Positions 1 through 7,865 of a stretch of DNA of 64,000 nucleotides are shown in pieces. The stretch is from DATLGB01 sp964242305 (GTDB lineage: Bacteria; Actinomycetota; Thermoleophilia; Solirubrobacterales; Solirubrobacteraceae). Positions within the stretch are counted from its first letter, which is position 1. Each line of letters opens with the position of its first letter. Below the pieces are notes generated by a model. It saw only the letters and a list, made by a program, of their open reading frames with translations, was not told where the DNA came from and searched no databases. The stretch covers positions 1-64,000 of the forward strand of contig CAXTBB010000004.1 in the NCBI GenBank assembly GCA_964242305.1, read 5' to 3'. The translations under genes and the position numbers were made by a program.

Positions 1-143
1 ACGAGCGTGTAGAGGTCCAGCGAGTCGGCGTCGAGGTCCTCCTTGAAGCGCGTGGCCTCGGTGATGCGCGCCGGATCGAGCTCGAGCTCGTCGGCGAGAT
101 GGTCGCGGATGGCGGCGAAGACCTCTTCGCGGGAAGCGCTCAT
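1..143 (-). CDS. acpP: acyl carrier protein, partial at window edge
   Basis: Carries the growing acyl chain in fatty acid synthesis through a phosphopantetheine arm on a serine. The 47 visible residues read MSASREEVFAAIRDHL, then an acidic helix and the DADSLDLYTL motif; Ser41 is the expected attachment site. The C-terminal half lies beyond the window edge. The ATG overlaps the plsX stop in an ATGA, so the two genes are translationally coupled, and plsX-acpP adjacency is classical. In this family the motif is usually DSLDxVEL, so Tyr45-Thr46 is a mild variation. Confidence 0.9.
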   Translation of the reverse strand, partial: MSASREEVFAAIRDHLADELELDPARITEATRFKEDLDADSLDLYTL

Positions 144-1162
144 GACTCAGATGACACTACCTCGGACGCCGGACGGCGGAGCGCGCCGGCCGCGTCGAGC
201 GCCGCGTGGGTGCGGGCGGCCAGATCGGCGCGGACCCCGCGGGCGGCGACGTCCACCGCCACGGCGATCCCGCGCGCCGTGAAGGAGCCGTGCGGGACGA
301 CGCCGAGCTTGCGCAGGCCGAGCAGGAACGCGCCGCCAGCGAGCTCGGGGTCGATCCCGTCGCGCAGCCCGCCCAGTGCCGGGCGCAGCAACAGCCCGCC
401 GGCCTTCGCGCGCGGCGACGACATCGCGGCGGCGCGGATCGCGTTCAGCAGCGCCTTGGCCGTCCCCTCCATCGTCTTGAGCATCACGTTGCCGGTGAAG
501 CCGTCCGTGACCACGACGTCGGCCTCCCCCGCGGCGACCGTGAAGCCCTCGACGTTGCCGATGAAGCCGGGCATGTCCCGCAGGCGCTCGTGGGCGGCCA
601 GCACCGCCTCCGTCCCCTTGACCGACTCGGTCCCGTTGGAGAGCAGCGCCACCCGCGGGCGCTCGATGCCGTTGACCGCGGACATGAAGGCGGCGCCCAT
701 GTGGGCGAACTGGACGAGGTGCTCGGGGCGGACGTCGACGTTGGCACCGGCGTCGAGCAGCAGGAACGGGTGCTCGGGGACGGGCAGCATGAGCGCCAGC
801 GCGGGGCGGTGGACGCCGCGGGCGCGCTTGATGCGAAAGACGCCGGCCGCCAGCGCCGCGGCCGTGGACCCGCCGCTGACCAGCGCGTCGGCGTCCCCGT
901 CGGCGACCGCCTGGACCGCCTGGACGATGGAGGCGTCGCGCTGCTCGCGGACCGCCGCGACCGGATCGGCGGCCTTGGCCACGGACACGGGCGCGTCCAC
1001 CACCGAGACGCCGTCGACCGCCTCCATCTCACCGGCCGGCCCGAACAGGACGACGCGCAGCGACGGGTCGCGCTCGACCGCGCGGGCGGCGCCGCGCGCG
1101 ACTTCGCCGGGCCCGTGGTCGGACCCGTTCGCGTCCAGCGCGATCGTGACGGTCGCGGCCAC
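140..1162 (-). CDS. plsX: phosphate acyltransferase PlsX
   Basis: Converts acyl-ACP to acyl-phosphate at the start of membrane phospholipid synthesis; a peripheral membrane enzyme. The 340 residues match the usual length of about 330. The N-terminal DANGSDHGP (residues 10-18) corresponds to the family's DAMGGDxxP, and LLDAGANVD, VVTDGFTGNVMLK and the GG-rich C-terminal region are typical. The start is GTG at 1162. It lies 13 bases after rpmF and overlaps acpP by four bases, giving the common DUF177-rpmF-plsX-acpP order. Confidence 0.95.
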   Translation of the reverse strand: MAATVTIALDANGSDHGPGEVARGAARAVERDPSLRVVLFGPAGEMEAVDGVSVVDAPVSVAKAADPVAAVREQRDASIVQAVQAVADGDADALVSGGSTAAALAAGVFRIKRARGVHRPALALMLPVPEHPFLLLDAGANVDVRPEHLVQFAHMGAAFMSAVNGIERPRVALLSNGTESVKGTEAVLAAHERLRDMPGFIGNVEGFTVAAGEADVVVTDGFTGNVMLKTMEGTAKALLNAIRAAAMSSPRAKAGGLLLRPALGGLRDGIDPELAGGAFLLGLRKLGVVPHGSFTARGIAVAVDVAARGVRADLAARTHAALDAAGALRRPASEVVSSES

Positions 1163-1175
1163 GCCGCGGCTCTAG

Positions 1176-1379
1176 CTAATGATCGTGGTCGTGACCGTGG
1201 TCGTGCGCGAGCGCGACGACCTCACGGCCCCGGTAGTAACCGCAGTTGCCGCACACGCGGTGCGGGCGGCGCGGCTCGTGGCAGTGCGGGCACGCGTTGA
1301 CGGCCTGCGCGGCGACCTTGTGGGTCGAGCGGCGCTTGGTCGTGCGGGAGTGCGACTGCTTCTGCTTGGGGACGGCCAT
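1176..1379 (-). CDS. rpmF: 50S ribosomal protein L32 (zinc-binding form)
   Basis: Large-subunit ribosomal protein. The conserved 67-residue product begins MAVPKQKQSHSRTTKRRS and carries CPHC and CGNC pairs for one zinc ion. The tail is unusually histidine-rich (HDHGHDHDH). The conserved ATG at 1379 has no visible Shine-Dalgarno. Instead a near-perfect GGAGGTGA (1463-1470) precedes an in-frame ATG at 1457 that would add 26 residues (MSLRPRDRKRSP...). I give the conserved start; the longer form is discussed in the findings. Confidence 0.95.
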   Translation of the reverse strand: MAVPKQKQSHSRTTKRRSTHKVAAQAVNACPHCHEPRRPHRVCGNCGYYRGREVVALAHDHGHDHDH

Positions 1380-1477
1380 GAGCGAGAGGAGAGTAGCGGA
1401 GATCGCTCGGGGGCCCGCCTGCGGTGACCTCTTACGATCTCGCGGCCGCAGCGACATCTGGGTCACCTCCGGCACCC

Positions 1478-2005
1478 CTAGAGCTTGAGATCCCGGAGCG
1501 CCGCCCAGCGGGGGTCCGGCTCGCGCTCGTGGGCGTGTACCTGTCCCCGCCCAACCCACTCGTTGAGGTTCGCGCCGCACTCCGGGCACAAGCCGGCGCA
1601 GTCGGGCCGGCACAGGATCTGGTCGGGGACGGCGAGGACGAGCGCGTCGCGCGCCCAGCCGGCCACGTCGAGGTCGCCCGCGTCGTCGAGGTAGGGCGAG
1701 GTCAGCTCCTCCGCCGCCCCGGGCACGTTGACCTCGCGCGCGTCGACGTCGAGCACCGGCGCGGCCGGCTCCAGGCAGCGCATGCAGGGTCCCTCCAGGG
1801 CGACGGAGAAGCGCAGCCGCAGCGCGTAGCCCGAGTGCGTGGTGCGCGAGATGTCGAGCACCGCGTCGACCACCGGCGGGGTGACGGCGTAGCGCTGACC
1901 GCCGTACTGGAGGTCCCCCGGAGCGACCTGGAGCTCGAACCGGCGGCCCTCCCCCGAGCGCAGGGCCAGGGGCTCGAGCTCGAAGACGTCGGCGCGGGGG
2001 GCCAT
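1478..2005 (-). CDS. DUF177 (YceD-like) protein
   Basis: A 175-residue DUF177 protein, the family found next to rpmF in most bacteria; in E. coli YceD and in plants it is linked to 23S rRNA or large-subunit assembly, but the exact role is unsettled. Cysteines at GPCMRCLEP and in CRPDCAGLCPECGANL suggest a zinc site, and the C-terminus WAALRDLKL is characteristic. The ATG at 2005 is preceded at seven bases by TAGCCT, so the gene may have its own leaderless promoter. That hexamer includes the TAG stop of the upstream ligase gene. Confidence 0.9.
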   Translation of the reverse strand: MAPRADVFELEPLALRSGEGRRFELQVAPGDLQYGGQRYAVTPPVVDAVLDISRTTHSGYALRLRFSVALEGPCMRCLEPAAPVLDVDAREVNVPGAAEELTSPYLDDAGDLDVAGWARDALVLAVPDQILCRPDCAGLCPECGANLNEWVGRGQVHAHEREPDPRWAALRDLKL

Positions 2006-2012
2006 GCCCCCC

Positions 2013-2018
2013 AGGCTA
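2013..2018 (-). promoter_or_regulatory. possible -10 element of DUF177 gene
   Basis: TAGCCT lies seven bases before the ATG at 2005, the spacing of a leaderless actinobacterial promoter. No convincing -35 is visible. It shares its TAG with the stop codon of the upstream gene. Confidence 0.4.
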
Positions 2019-3659
2019 ATCGTCGTTGTCCTCCTGGAGCTCCCGCTTGAGCACCTTGCCGGTCGCGTTGCGCGGCAGCTCGGAGATGAACTCGACCTCG
2101 CGCGGGACCTTGTAGCCGCTCAGGTTGGACTTGACGTGGTCCTTGACCTGCTTCTCGGTCAGGGCCTTGCCCTTCTTCTTGACCACGACGGCCTTCAGGC
2201 GCTGGCCGAACTGCTCGTCGTCGACGCCGAAGACGGCCACCTCCTCGACGGCGGCGTGGTGCTGGAGCAGCTCCTCGACCTCCTGCGGGAAGACGTTCTC
2301 GCCGCCGCTGACGATCATGTCGTCGTCGCGGCCGTCGATGAACAGCCGGCCCTCGCCGTCGAAGTGGCCGACGTCCCCGCTCGACATCAGCCCGTCGATC
2401 GCGTCCTTGCCGCCGCCGCCCGTGTAACCCTCCATCTGCATGTCGTTGCCGACGAAGATGCGGCCGGTGACGTTGGGCGTCTCGATCGGCTGGTCGTCGT
2501 CGTCATAGACGCGGACGACGGTCCCGCGCGGGATGCGGCCGGCGGTGCCGGGCGCCGCGCGCAGGTCCTCCGGCGTGGCGATCGTGGCCCAGGCGACCTC
2601 CGTGGACCCGTAGAGGTTGTAGAGGTTCTCCCCGAACAGGTCCATCCAGCGCTCGGAGATCGCGCCGGGCAGCGCGGAGCCGCTCACCGGCACGACCCGC
2701 AGCTTGCCGAGGTCGTAGTTGTGCAGAACCTCGTCCTCGAGGGCGAGGATGCGCTGGAGCATCACCGGGACGGCGACGAGCGCGGTGCACTCGTGGCGGG
2801 CGGTCAGCGACAGCGTCGCCTCGGGGTCGAACTTGCGCTTGAGCACGAGCGTCGACGACAGGCCCATCCCCAGCGTGAAGTGCGCGAAGCCCCAGGCGTG
2901 GAAGAGCGGCGCCGCGATCATCGTCTTCTCCCGTGCCTTGAGCGGGATGCGGTCCAGCAGCGCGGCGGCCGGGTCCAGCGACTTGGGCTGCGAGCGCGAC
3001 GCGCCCTTTGGCGTGCCGGTGGTCCCCGAGGTGAGGATGATCGCCTTGCCCGGCGCGGACGGGGCGAGGACGCCGGAGCGGTCTCCCCCCTCCACGACCT
3101 CGTCGAGGGTCCGGTCGTTGCGGGAGCGCTCGGGCTCCGGATCGGCCCAGCCGATGAAGCGCAGCCGCCGCCGGCTGGCGTCGTGCAGGACCTCGGCGAA
3201 CTCCTCGTCGTAGATGAGCGCCTTGGGCTTCTCCCGCGCGCAGACCTCCGTGAGCTGGGGCCCGGAGAAGGCCGTGTTGAGGAACATCGCGTTGGCGCCG
3301 AGCTTCGAGCAGGCCACGATCGCCTCCACGAAGCCGCGGTGGTTGCGCATCATCAGCCCGACGTTGTCGCCCTCGTTGACACCCTCGTCCGAGAGCGCGT
3401 TGGCGATCGCGTTGGAGCGCTCGTGGACCTCCCGGAAGGTGATGGTGCCGGCCTCGTCGATGATCGCGACGTCGTCCGGGAAGCGTGCAGCGGCGGCCTG
3501 GTAGCCGGCCGCGGGCGTCGGCCCGAAGCGGATCAGCGCGTTCGCGGCCGACACGAGCCGGTCGGGCCAGGTCGGCTGCAGGATGCCGGCACCGGCCAGC
3601 GTCTTCAGGAGGAACAGCTTGCTGGAGACCTGACCCGGGAGCGACGGCATATCCGGCAT
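2016..3659 (-). CDS. AMP-forming acyl-CoA synthetase/ligase
   Basis: Member of the adenylate-forming superfamily (547 residues) that activates a carboxylic acid, probably a fatty acid, with ATP and CoA. Visible motifs in order are the P-loop LTSGTTGTPKGA (about residues 209-220), the adenine-binding YGSTE, the hinge and adenylation block SGDVGHFDGEGRLFIDGRD, SGGENVFPQEVE, and the C-terminal catalytic lysine in NATGKVLKREL. The substrate cannot be read from the sequence. It lies 10 bases upstream of the DUF177 gene on the same strand; the role next to plsX/acpP suggests lipid metabolism (inference). The ATG at 3659 follows a weak GGTGGG. Confidence 0.9.
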   Translation of the reverse strand: MPDMPSLPGQVSSKLFLLKTLAGAGILQPTWPDRLVSAANALIRFGPTPAAGYQAAAARFPDDVAIIDEAGTITFREVHERSNAIANALSDEGVNEGDNVGLMMRNHRGFVEAIVACSKLGANAMFLNTAFSGPQLTEVCAREKPKALIYDEEFAEVLHDASRRRLRFIGWADPEPERSRNDRTLDEVVEGGDRSGVLAPSAPGKAIILTSGTTGTPKGASRSQPKSLDPAAALLDRIPLKAREKTMIAAPLFHAWGFAHFTLGMGLSSTLVLKRKFDPEATLSLTARHECTALVAVPVMLQRILALEDEVLHNYDLGKLRVVPVSGSALPGAISERWMDLFGENLYNLYGSTEVAWATIATPEDLRAAPGTAGRIPRGTVVRVYDDDDQPIETPNVTGRIFVGNDMQMEGYTGGGGKDAIDGLMSSGDVGHFDGEGRLFIDGRDDDMIVSGGENVFPQEVEELLQHHAAVEEVAVFGVDDEQFGQRLKAVVVKKKGKALTEKQVKDHVKSNLSGYKVPREVEFISELPRNATGKVLKRELQEDNDD

Positions 3660-3667
3660 GTTCCCAC

Positions 3668-4393
3668 CTAACCGGATGGCAACACCAGATCACCGGGAAT
3701 CTGCGCCTCGGCGATCAGGCGCTCGATGTCCCCCTTGCGGCGCGGATTGAGGAAGACGTGGCGCTGGCCGACGCTCGGCTTCTCCGACAGCAGGCCGGAT
3801 TGGAGCAGCGCCTCGCCCACCTCCAGGGCGAGCGCCCGGTCGTTGCCCTCGAAGCCGCGGGCGAGGTGCGCGAACTCCGTGTGGTAGCCGCCCCACTTGC
3901 CCATGCCGCTGAGGCGCTGGAGGATGCGGCGGGCCACGCGCCGGGCGGGGTCGGGGTCGTCGTGGGCGCCGGGGACGCCGCTGGCGGCGGTCGCGGCCAG
4001 GACGGGACGCAGCTCGCCCGGCTCGATGACGCCGTCGGGGACGACGAGGGCGCGGGCACGCAGCCGGTCGACGCCGGCGATCGCCTCGTCGAAGGCCAGC
4101 GCGGCGAGCTCGGCGTCGTCACCGGGCAGGTGCAGGACGCCCTCGCCGGCCATCAGCTCGCCCCCGTCCCCGGCCTCCCGCAGGGCCTGCTCGGCGGCCT
4201 CGGCGACGGCGCGCCCGGCCGGCACCGCCGCGTACAGCCCCGGCGCGAACGCGACCGTGACCGGCGCTCCGTATCCCGCGCGCGGGAGCCTGAGCTCACG
4301 CGTGCTGCGGTCCAGCTCGGCGCGCAGCAGGCGCCGGATCTGCGCGATGCTCCCGCCCTCGGCCAGCGCCAGCTCGAGTTCGTGGCGGGCCAT
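3668..4393 (-). CDS. hypothetical protein, unknown family
   Basis: I do not recognise this 241-residue protein. It starts MARHELELALAEGG and has an Ala/Leu-rich, probably helical N-terminal half, then a positively charged tail containing GMGKWGGYHTEFAHLARGF and VFLNPRRKGDIERLI. The conserved-looking tail resembles a small nucleic-acid or ligand-binding module but no family is claimed. No signal peptide or membrane span is seen. The ATG at 4393 is chosen because TACCTT sits seven bases upstream, the leaderless pattern seen elsewhere. It ends eight bases before the acyl-CoA ligase gene, so the two may be co-transcribed. Confidence 0.7.
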   Translation of the reverse strand: MARHELELALAEGGSIAQIRRLLRAELDRSTRELRLPRAGYGAPVTVAFAPGLYAAVPAGRAVAEAAEQALREAGDGGELMAGEGVLHLPGDDAELAALAFDEAIAGVDRLRARALVVPDGVIEPGELRPVLAATAASGVPGAHDDPDPARRVARRILQRLSGMGKWGGYHTEFAHLARGFEGNDRALALEVGEALLQSGLLSEKPSVGQRHVFLNPRRKGDIERLIAEAQIPGDLVLPSG

Positions 4394-4400
4394 GCCCGGG

Positions 4401-4406
4401 AAGGTA
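4401..4406 (-). promoter_or_regulatory. possible -10 element of the 4393 gene
   Basis: TACCTT is seven bases before the ATG at 4393. It lies in the 19-base gap shared with the divergent acylphosphatase gene. No -35 is recognisable. Confidence 0.35.
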
Positions 4407-4412
4407 ATCGCC

Positions 4413-4673
4413 ATGGCTAAACGCGTCGTGGTGCACGGCAAGGTGCAGGGCGTCTTCTTCCGCGACAGCGTGAGCCGGGAGGCGCAGTCGCGGGGGCTGG
4501 GCGGCTGGGTGCGCAACCGCGACGACGGGACGGTCGAGGCGGTCTTCAGCGGTCCCGGCGAGGACGTGGACGCCGTGGTCGACTACTGCCGGTCGGGCCC
4601 GCCCGACGCCGAGGTGGATTCGGTCGACGTGAGCGACGCGGACGAGGCGCCCGGCGACTTTTCCGTCAGGTAG
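4413..4673 (+). CDS. acyP: acylphosphatase
   Basis: Hydrolyses acyl-phosphates. The 86-residue product has the normal length and both signatures: VHGKVQGVFFRDSV near the N-terminus, with the catalytic Arg after VFF, and GWVRNRDDGTVEAVFSG with the catalytic Asn. It is divergent from the unknown gene at 3668-4393, with a 19-base shared gap. The ATG at 4413 gives the family's usual start. Confidence 0.95.
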   Translation: MAKRVVVHGKVQGVFFRDSVSREAQSRGLGGWVRNRDDGTVEAVFSGPGEDVDAVVDYCRSGPPDAEVDSVDVSDADEAPGDFSVR

Positions 4674-4700
4674 GGGGCGTAGCGTGCGACTTCGTCTGTC

Positions 4701-5987
4701 ATGGAAGCCGCCGCCGCCCTCCGCCCCCCGCACGTCACCGTGGTCAACGACCGGCTGGTCGTCGACGGCCTCGTGGTCGCCGACGAGCGCGCCGTCGAGC
4801 TGATCCGCGGCTCGGAGTCGCCGGTCGAGACGCTGCTGCGGGTGATCGAGACGGGCGCCCGCGTGCTGGATCGCGAGCAGGCCGGCGCGACCGTGGAGCT
4901 GTTCCGCGCCGACCTCGAGAAGTCAACGGCAGCCGCCGACGCCGCGCTGTCCGCCCGCGTGGGCGAGCTGGCGGACACGTTCGCGGCCCGCTTCGATGCC
5001 GCCTTCGGCGAGTCGGGCGCGCTCGCCCGGGAGCTGGCCCGCCTGTTCGGTGACGAGTCCTCCGTCGCCGTCCAGCACCGCATCCGCGCCACCGTCGACG
5101 AGGCCACCCGCGCCGGCCGCGAGCAGCTCGTGCGCCAGTTCTCCTCCTCGGACGCGTCCAACCCGCTGGCGGACTTCAAGGCCGGCGTCATCCGGGTCAA
5201 CCAGCAGCAGGTCGGCGAGCTGGTCGCCATGCGCGAGCAGGTCGTCGAGCTGCGCTCGGAGGTCGCCCGCCTGCACGCCGATCGTGAGAAGGACACGGAG
5301 GTGGCGGCGGAGCACGCGCTGTCGACCGCCAAGGGCCGCCCCTACGAGGAGGCGGTGTTCGAGGCGGTCGACGCGATCGCCGGCGCCCACGGCGACCTGG
5401 CCGAGTCCGTCGGCGACGAGGCCGGCTTCGGGGGGCGAAAGGGGGACGTCGTGGTCGGTCTCGACGGCTGCGGCGGTCCCGTCTGCGCGCGCATCGTCGT
5501 CGAGGCCAAGCACTCCCAGACCAGTCGCAAGGCCGCGCTGGAGTACCTCGACGAGGCGATGGCCCAGCGCGACGCGGCCTTCGGCCTCTGGGTCGTCCCG
5601 TCCGAGGAGCAGCTCCCGGCCCGCACGGTGCCCCTGCGCGAGGTCAACGGCGACAAGCTGTTCGTGGTCTACGACCCCGCCGACCGCTCCCGCCTGGGCC
5701 TGGAGGTCGCCTACGCGCTCGCCCGCGCGCGGGTGCTGCTCTCCCGCCGGGACGCCGAGGGCCTCGACGGGCCCGCGCTGCGCGCGGAGGTCGAGCGCGC
5801 GCTCGGCGCCCTGGAGGACGAGCGCCGGGTCAAGGCACAGCTGACCGCGGCCACCAACAACATCGCCGACGCGCGCAAGATCGTCGAGGGGATGGGCGCG
5901 CTCGTGCGCAACCACCTGCGCGAGATCGACCGCATGGTCGCCGCCGCCGACGGCGACGACGCGCCGGTGCAGCAGCCGCTCCTCTAG
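4701..5987 (+). CDS. coiled-coil protein with PD-(D/E)XK-like nuclease domain
   Basis: 428 residues. The first 200 or so are alpha-helical and charged, with heptad-like stretches (VELRSEVARLHADREKD). The central part reads GRPYEEAVFEAVDAI, then GDVVVGLDG and IVVEAKHSQTSRKAALEYLDEA; D...ExK in this arrangement is the core of PD-(D/E)XK nucleases, and the layout resembles DUF2130-type proteins. The remainder, with AFGLWVVPSEEQLP and YALARARVLL, is again helical. No signal peptide. Function is unknown: DNA processing is a guess from the fold. It ends just before the convergent MYG1 gene. Confidence 0.75.
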   Translation: MEAAAALRPPHVTVVNDRLVVDGLVVADERAVELIRGSESPVETLLRVIETGARVLDREQAGATVELFRADLEKSTAAADAALSARVGELADTFAARFDAAFGESGALARELARLFGDESSVAVQHRIRATVDEATRAGREQLVRQFSSSDASNPLADFKAGVIRVNQQQVGELVAMREQVVELRSEVARLHADREKDTEVAAEHALSTAKGRPYEEAVFEAVDAIAGAHGDLAESVGDEAGFGGRKGDVVVGLDGCGGPVCARIVVEAKHSQTSRKAALEYLDEAMAQRDAAFGLWVVPSEEQLPARTVPLREVNGDKLFVVYDPADRSRLGLEVAYALARARVLLSRRDAEGLDGPALRAEVERALGALEDERRVKAQLTAATNNIADARKIVEGMGALVRNHLREIDRMVAAADGDDAPVQQPLL

Positions 5988-5988
5988 C

Positions 5989-6876
5989 TCAATCGGCGAG
6001 CGCCAGCATCGCCAGCTGTTCGATCGCCGGGCGGGTGCGGGCGACGACGAGGAAGCGCTTGGCGTGGCAGAAGAGGGCGTCCACGACGCCGGTGGCGGCG
6101 ACGAGGTCCTCGTTCTCGAGGCCGGCCCAGGCGGCCGGCAGGTCGCGGCGGTTGACGAAGGCCCCGAGCTCGCGCGGGACCGCCTCGAGGCCGAAGCCCT
6201 GCCGCTTGGGGTAGATCACGTAGAGAGCGTCGGGCGCCTCTGGGACCAGCACGGACTTCCACGGCGCGTTGACCGGGAGCTCGACCACGCGCGGGTCCGT
6301 GGCGGCGGCGATGGCCTCCCGGACGATGCGCACCGCGCGCAGCCCGGCGGCGGCGGAGGCGATCTCGCGAGCGAGGATGCCCGCGGCGAGGACGACGGCG
6401 GCGTCGAAGCGCTCGCGCTCCAGCCCCGGCGTCGGGTCCTCGTCCCAGTGGGCGTTGAAGGCGCCGACGATGCCGTTGACGCTGACGGGGCGCACGCCCT
6501 CGATCAGGGCGCGGCTGAGCTGCTGCCCGGTGTCGTTGGCGTCGACCGGCGCGACGAGGGTCAGGTCGACCGCGTCGGCGACCGCCTGGTCTCCATGGCA
6601 GACGCGGGCGCCGAACGCCCGCCAGATCAGACCGAAGGAGGCGTAGCGGATGCCGTTGGCGCGCTCGCGGGCGAAGTCGCGCTGATGGTGGTCGAAGTCG
6701 CCGGTGGCGGGGTCGTCGCGGAAGCCGACGTCCACGCGCAGGTCGGCGGCGTCGACCTCACCGCGATCCCGGGTCCGGACGATCTCGAGCGGTTCGCCGA
6801 GCAGCGTCAGCGCGGCGACCGCGAAGACCTCGTCGGCGTGGAAGGACCCGTCGTGGGTGACGACGCGCAGGCTCAG
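5989..6876 (-). CDS. MYG1 family protein (DHH-type hydrolase), probable CTG start
   Basis: MYG1/UPF0160 proteins have DHH-phosphoesterase-like motifs; the human member is an RNA exonuclease, the bacterial role is unproven. The sequence shows THDGSFHADEVFAVAAL near the N-terminus, then DHHQRDF, and NAPWKSVLVP and YVIYPKRQGFGLEAVP farther on. No ATG, GTG or TTG lies in frame upstream of the THDG motif; the first conventional start (GTG at 6735) would delete it. A CTG at 6876 overlaps the stop of the upstream gene as CTGA, matching the NTGA overlaps used across the window, so I place the start there (295 residues). Confidence 0.8.
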   Translation of the reverse strand: MSLRVVTHDGSFHADEVFAVAALTLLGEPLEIVRTRDRGEVDAADLRVDVGFRDDPATGDFDHHQRDFARERANGIRYASFGLIWRAFGARVCHGDQAVADAVDLTLVAPVDANDTGQQLSRALIEGVRPVSVNGIVGAFNAHWDEDPTPGLERERFDAAVVLAAGILAREIASAAAGLRAVRIVREAIAAATDPRVVELPVNAPWKSVLVPEAPDALYVIYPKRQGFGLEAVPRELGAFVNRRDLPAAWAGLENEDLVAATGVVDALFCHAKRFLVVARTRPAIEQLAMLALAD

Positions 6877-7346
6877 CGCCCGGCTTCGACGGGCTCGTCC
6901 TTGCCCTGCAGCCGCTCGCGCCCGCGCTGCACGGCCGCGATGAACTTCGAGAGGTTGACCTCGAGGGTGTTGAGGATCTCGTCGGCGTAGTCCTCGGCGC
7001 CGAGGCGGATCTCGCGCTCCCGACCGCGGGCATCCTCGATGATGTCGTCCGCGGAGCGCTCGGCCTGCTTGACGACCTCCTCCTGCGAGATCAGCTGGTC
7101 CTGCTTGTCGCGGGCTTCCTTGACGATGCGCTCGGCCTCGCGCTTGGCCTCGGCGAGCATCTCCTGGCGCTCCTTGACGATCCAGCGGGCCTGCTTGATC
7201 TCCTCGGGGATGGTGGCCCGCATCTGATCGAGGATGTCGTAGACCTCCTCTCGGTCGAGGCGCACCTGATCGGACCCGGGAAGCATCGTGCGCTTCGCGT
7301 TGTGGATCAGGTCGTCGAGCTTGTCAATGAGAACGAGGACGTCCAT
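6873..7346 (-). CDS. SepIVA/DivIVA-like coiled-coil protein
   Basis: 157 residues, mostly charged coiled coil (ERQEMLAEAKREAERIVKEA and KQAERSADDIIEDARGRERE), starting MDVLVLIDKLDDLIHNAK. The layout resembles mycobacterial SepIVA (Rv2927c), a cytoplasmic DivIVA-like factor in cell division and envelope growth, and that gene also sits in the DUF177 region in mycobacteria. Here it is 19 bases downstream of coaD and overlaps the MYG1 start. Function by homology is inferred; the sequence itself shows only a coiled-coil scaffold. Confidence 0.75.
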   Translation of the reverse strand: MDVLVLIDKLDDLIHNAKRTMLPGSDQVRLDREEVYDILDQMRATIPEEIKQARWIVKERQEMLAEAKREAERIVKEARDKQDQLISQEEVVKQAERSADDIIEDARGREREIRLGAEDYADEILNTLEVNLSKFIAAVQRGRERLQGKDEPVEAGR

Positions 7347-7364
7347 GGCGTTCGGTTCAGTTCG

Positions 7365-7865
7365 TCAGCGGGCGAGGGCTTCCTTCAACGGATCGACCAC
7401 ATGGGCCGGCACGAGCTCCGAGATGTCCGCCCCGAAGATCGCGAGCTCCTTCACGCCGCTCGACGAGAGGAAACTGTACTGGGGACTGGCCATGATGAAG
7501 ACCGACTCCACGGTCGCGTCCTGGAGGCGGTTGAGCTGCGCCATCTCGACCTCGTACTCGAAGTCGGAGATCGCGCGCAGGCCCTTGACGATCGCGACCG
7601 CCTCGTTGCGCCGCGCGAACTCGACGACGAGGACGTCGAACGGCTCCACGCGCACGTTGTCGAGGTGCTTGGTCCCCTCCTCGATGAAGCCGATCCGGTC
7701 CTCGATGCCGAACAGCGCCTTGCTCTTGCGCACGGAGGCGTTGACGACCGCGACGATGATCTCGTCGAAGAGCTTGGAGGCGCGGCCGATCACGTCGAGG
7801 TGACCGAGGGTGACCGGGTCGTAGGTCCCGGGACAGACGGCGATGCGGTGCTCAGTGGGGGGCAT
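7365..7865 (-). CDS. coaD: pantetheine-phosphate adenylyltransferase
   Basis: Fourth step of coenzyme A synthesis: transfers AMP from ATP to 4'-phosphopantetheine. The 166-residue product has CPGTYDPVTLGHLDVI (nucleotidyltransferase T/HxGH motif), VKGLRAISDFEYE with the substrate-binding Arg, and SPQYSFLSSSGVKE near the C-terminus, all diagnostic. Overlaps rsmD by 14 bases, a common pairing. Confidence 0.97.
   Translation of the reverse strand: MPPTEHRIAVCPGTYDPVTLGHLDVIGRASKLFDEIIVAVVNASVRKSKALFGIEDRIGFIEEGTKHLDNVRVEPFDVLVVEFARRNEAVAIVKGLRAISDFEYEVEMAQLNRLQDATVESVFIMASPQYSFLSSSGVKELAIFGADISELVPAHVVDPLKEALAR

Noticed and set aside
99..1175. Long plus-strand ORF opposite plsX
   Set aside because: Shadow ORF of a G+C-rich coding strand; the minus-strand frame has clear PlsX motifs.
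2004..3671. Long plus-strand ORF opposite the acyl-CoA ligase
   Set aside because: The minus strand carries all adenylate-forming motifs; the plus reading is low-complexity Arg/Val/Asp shadow.
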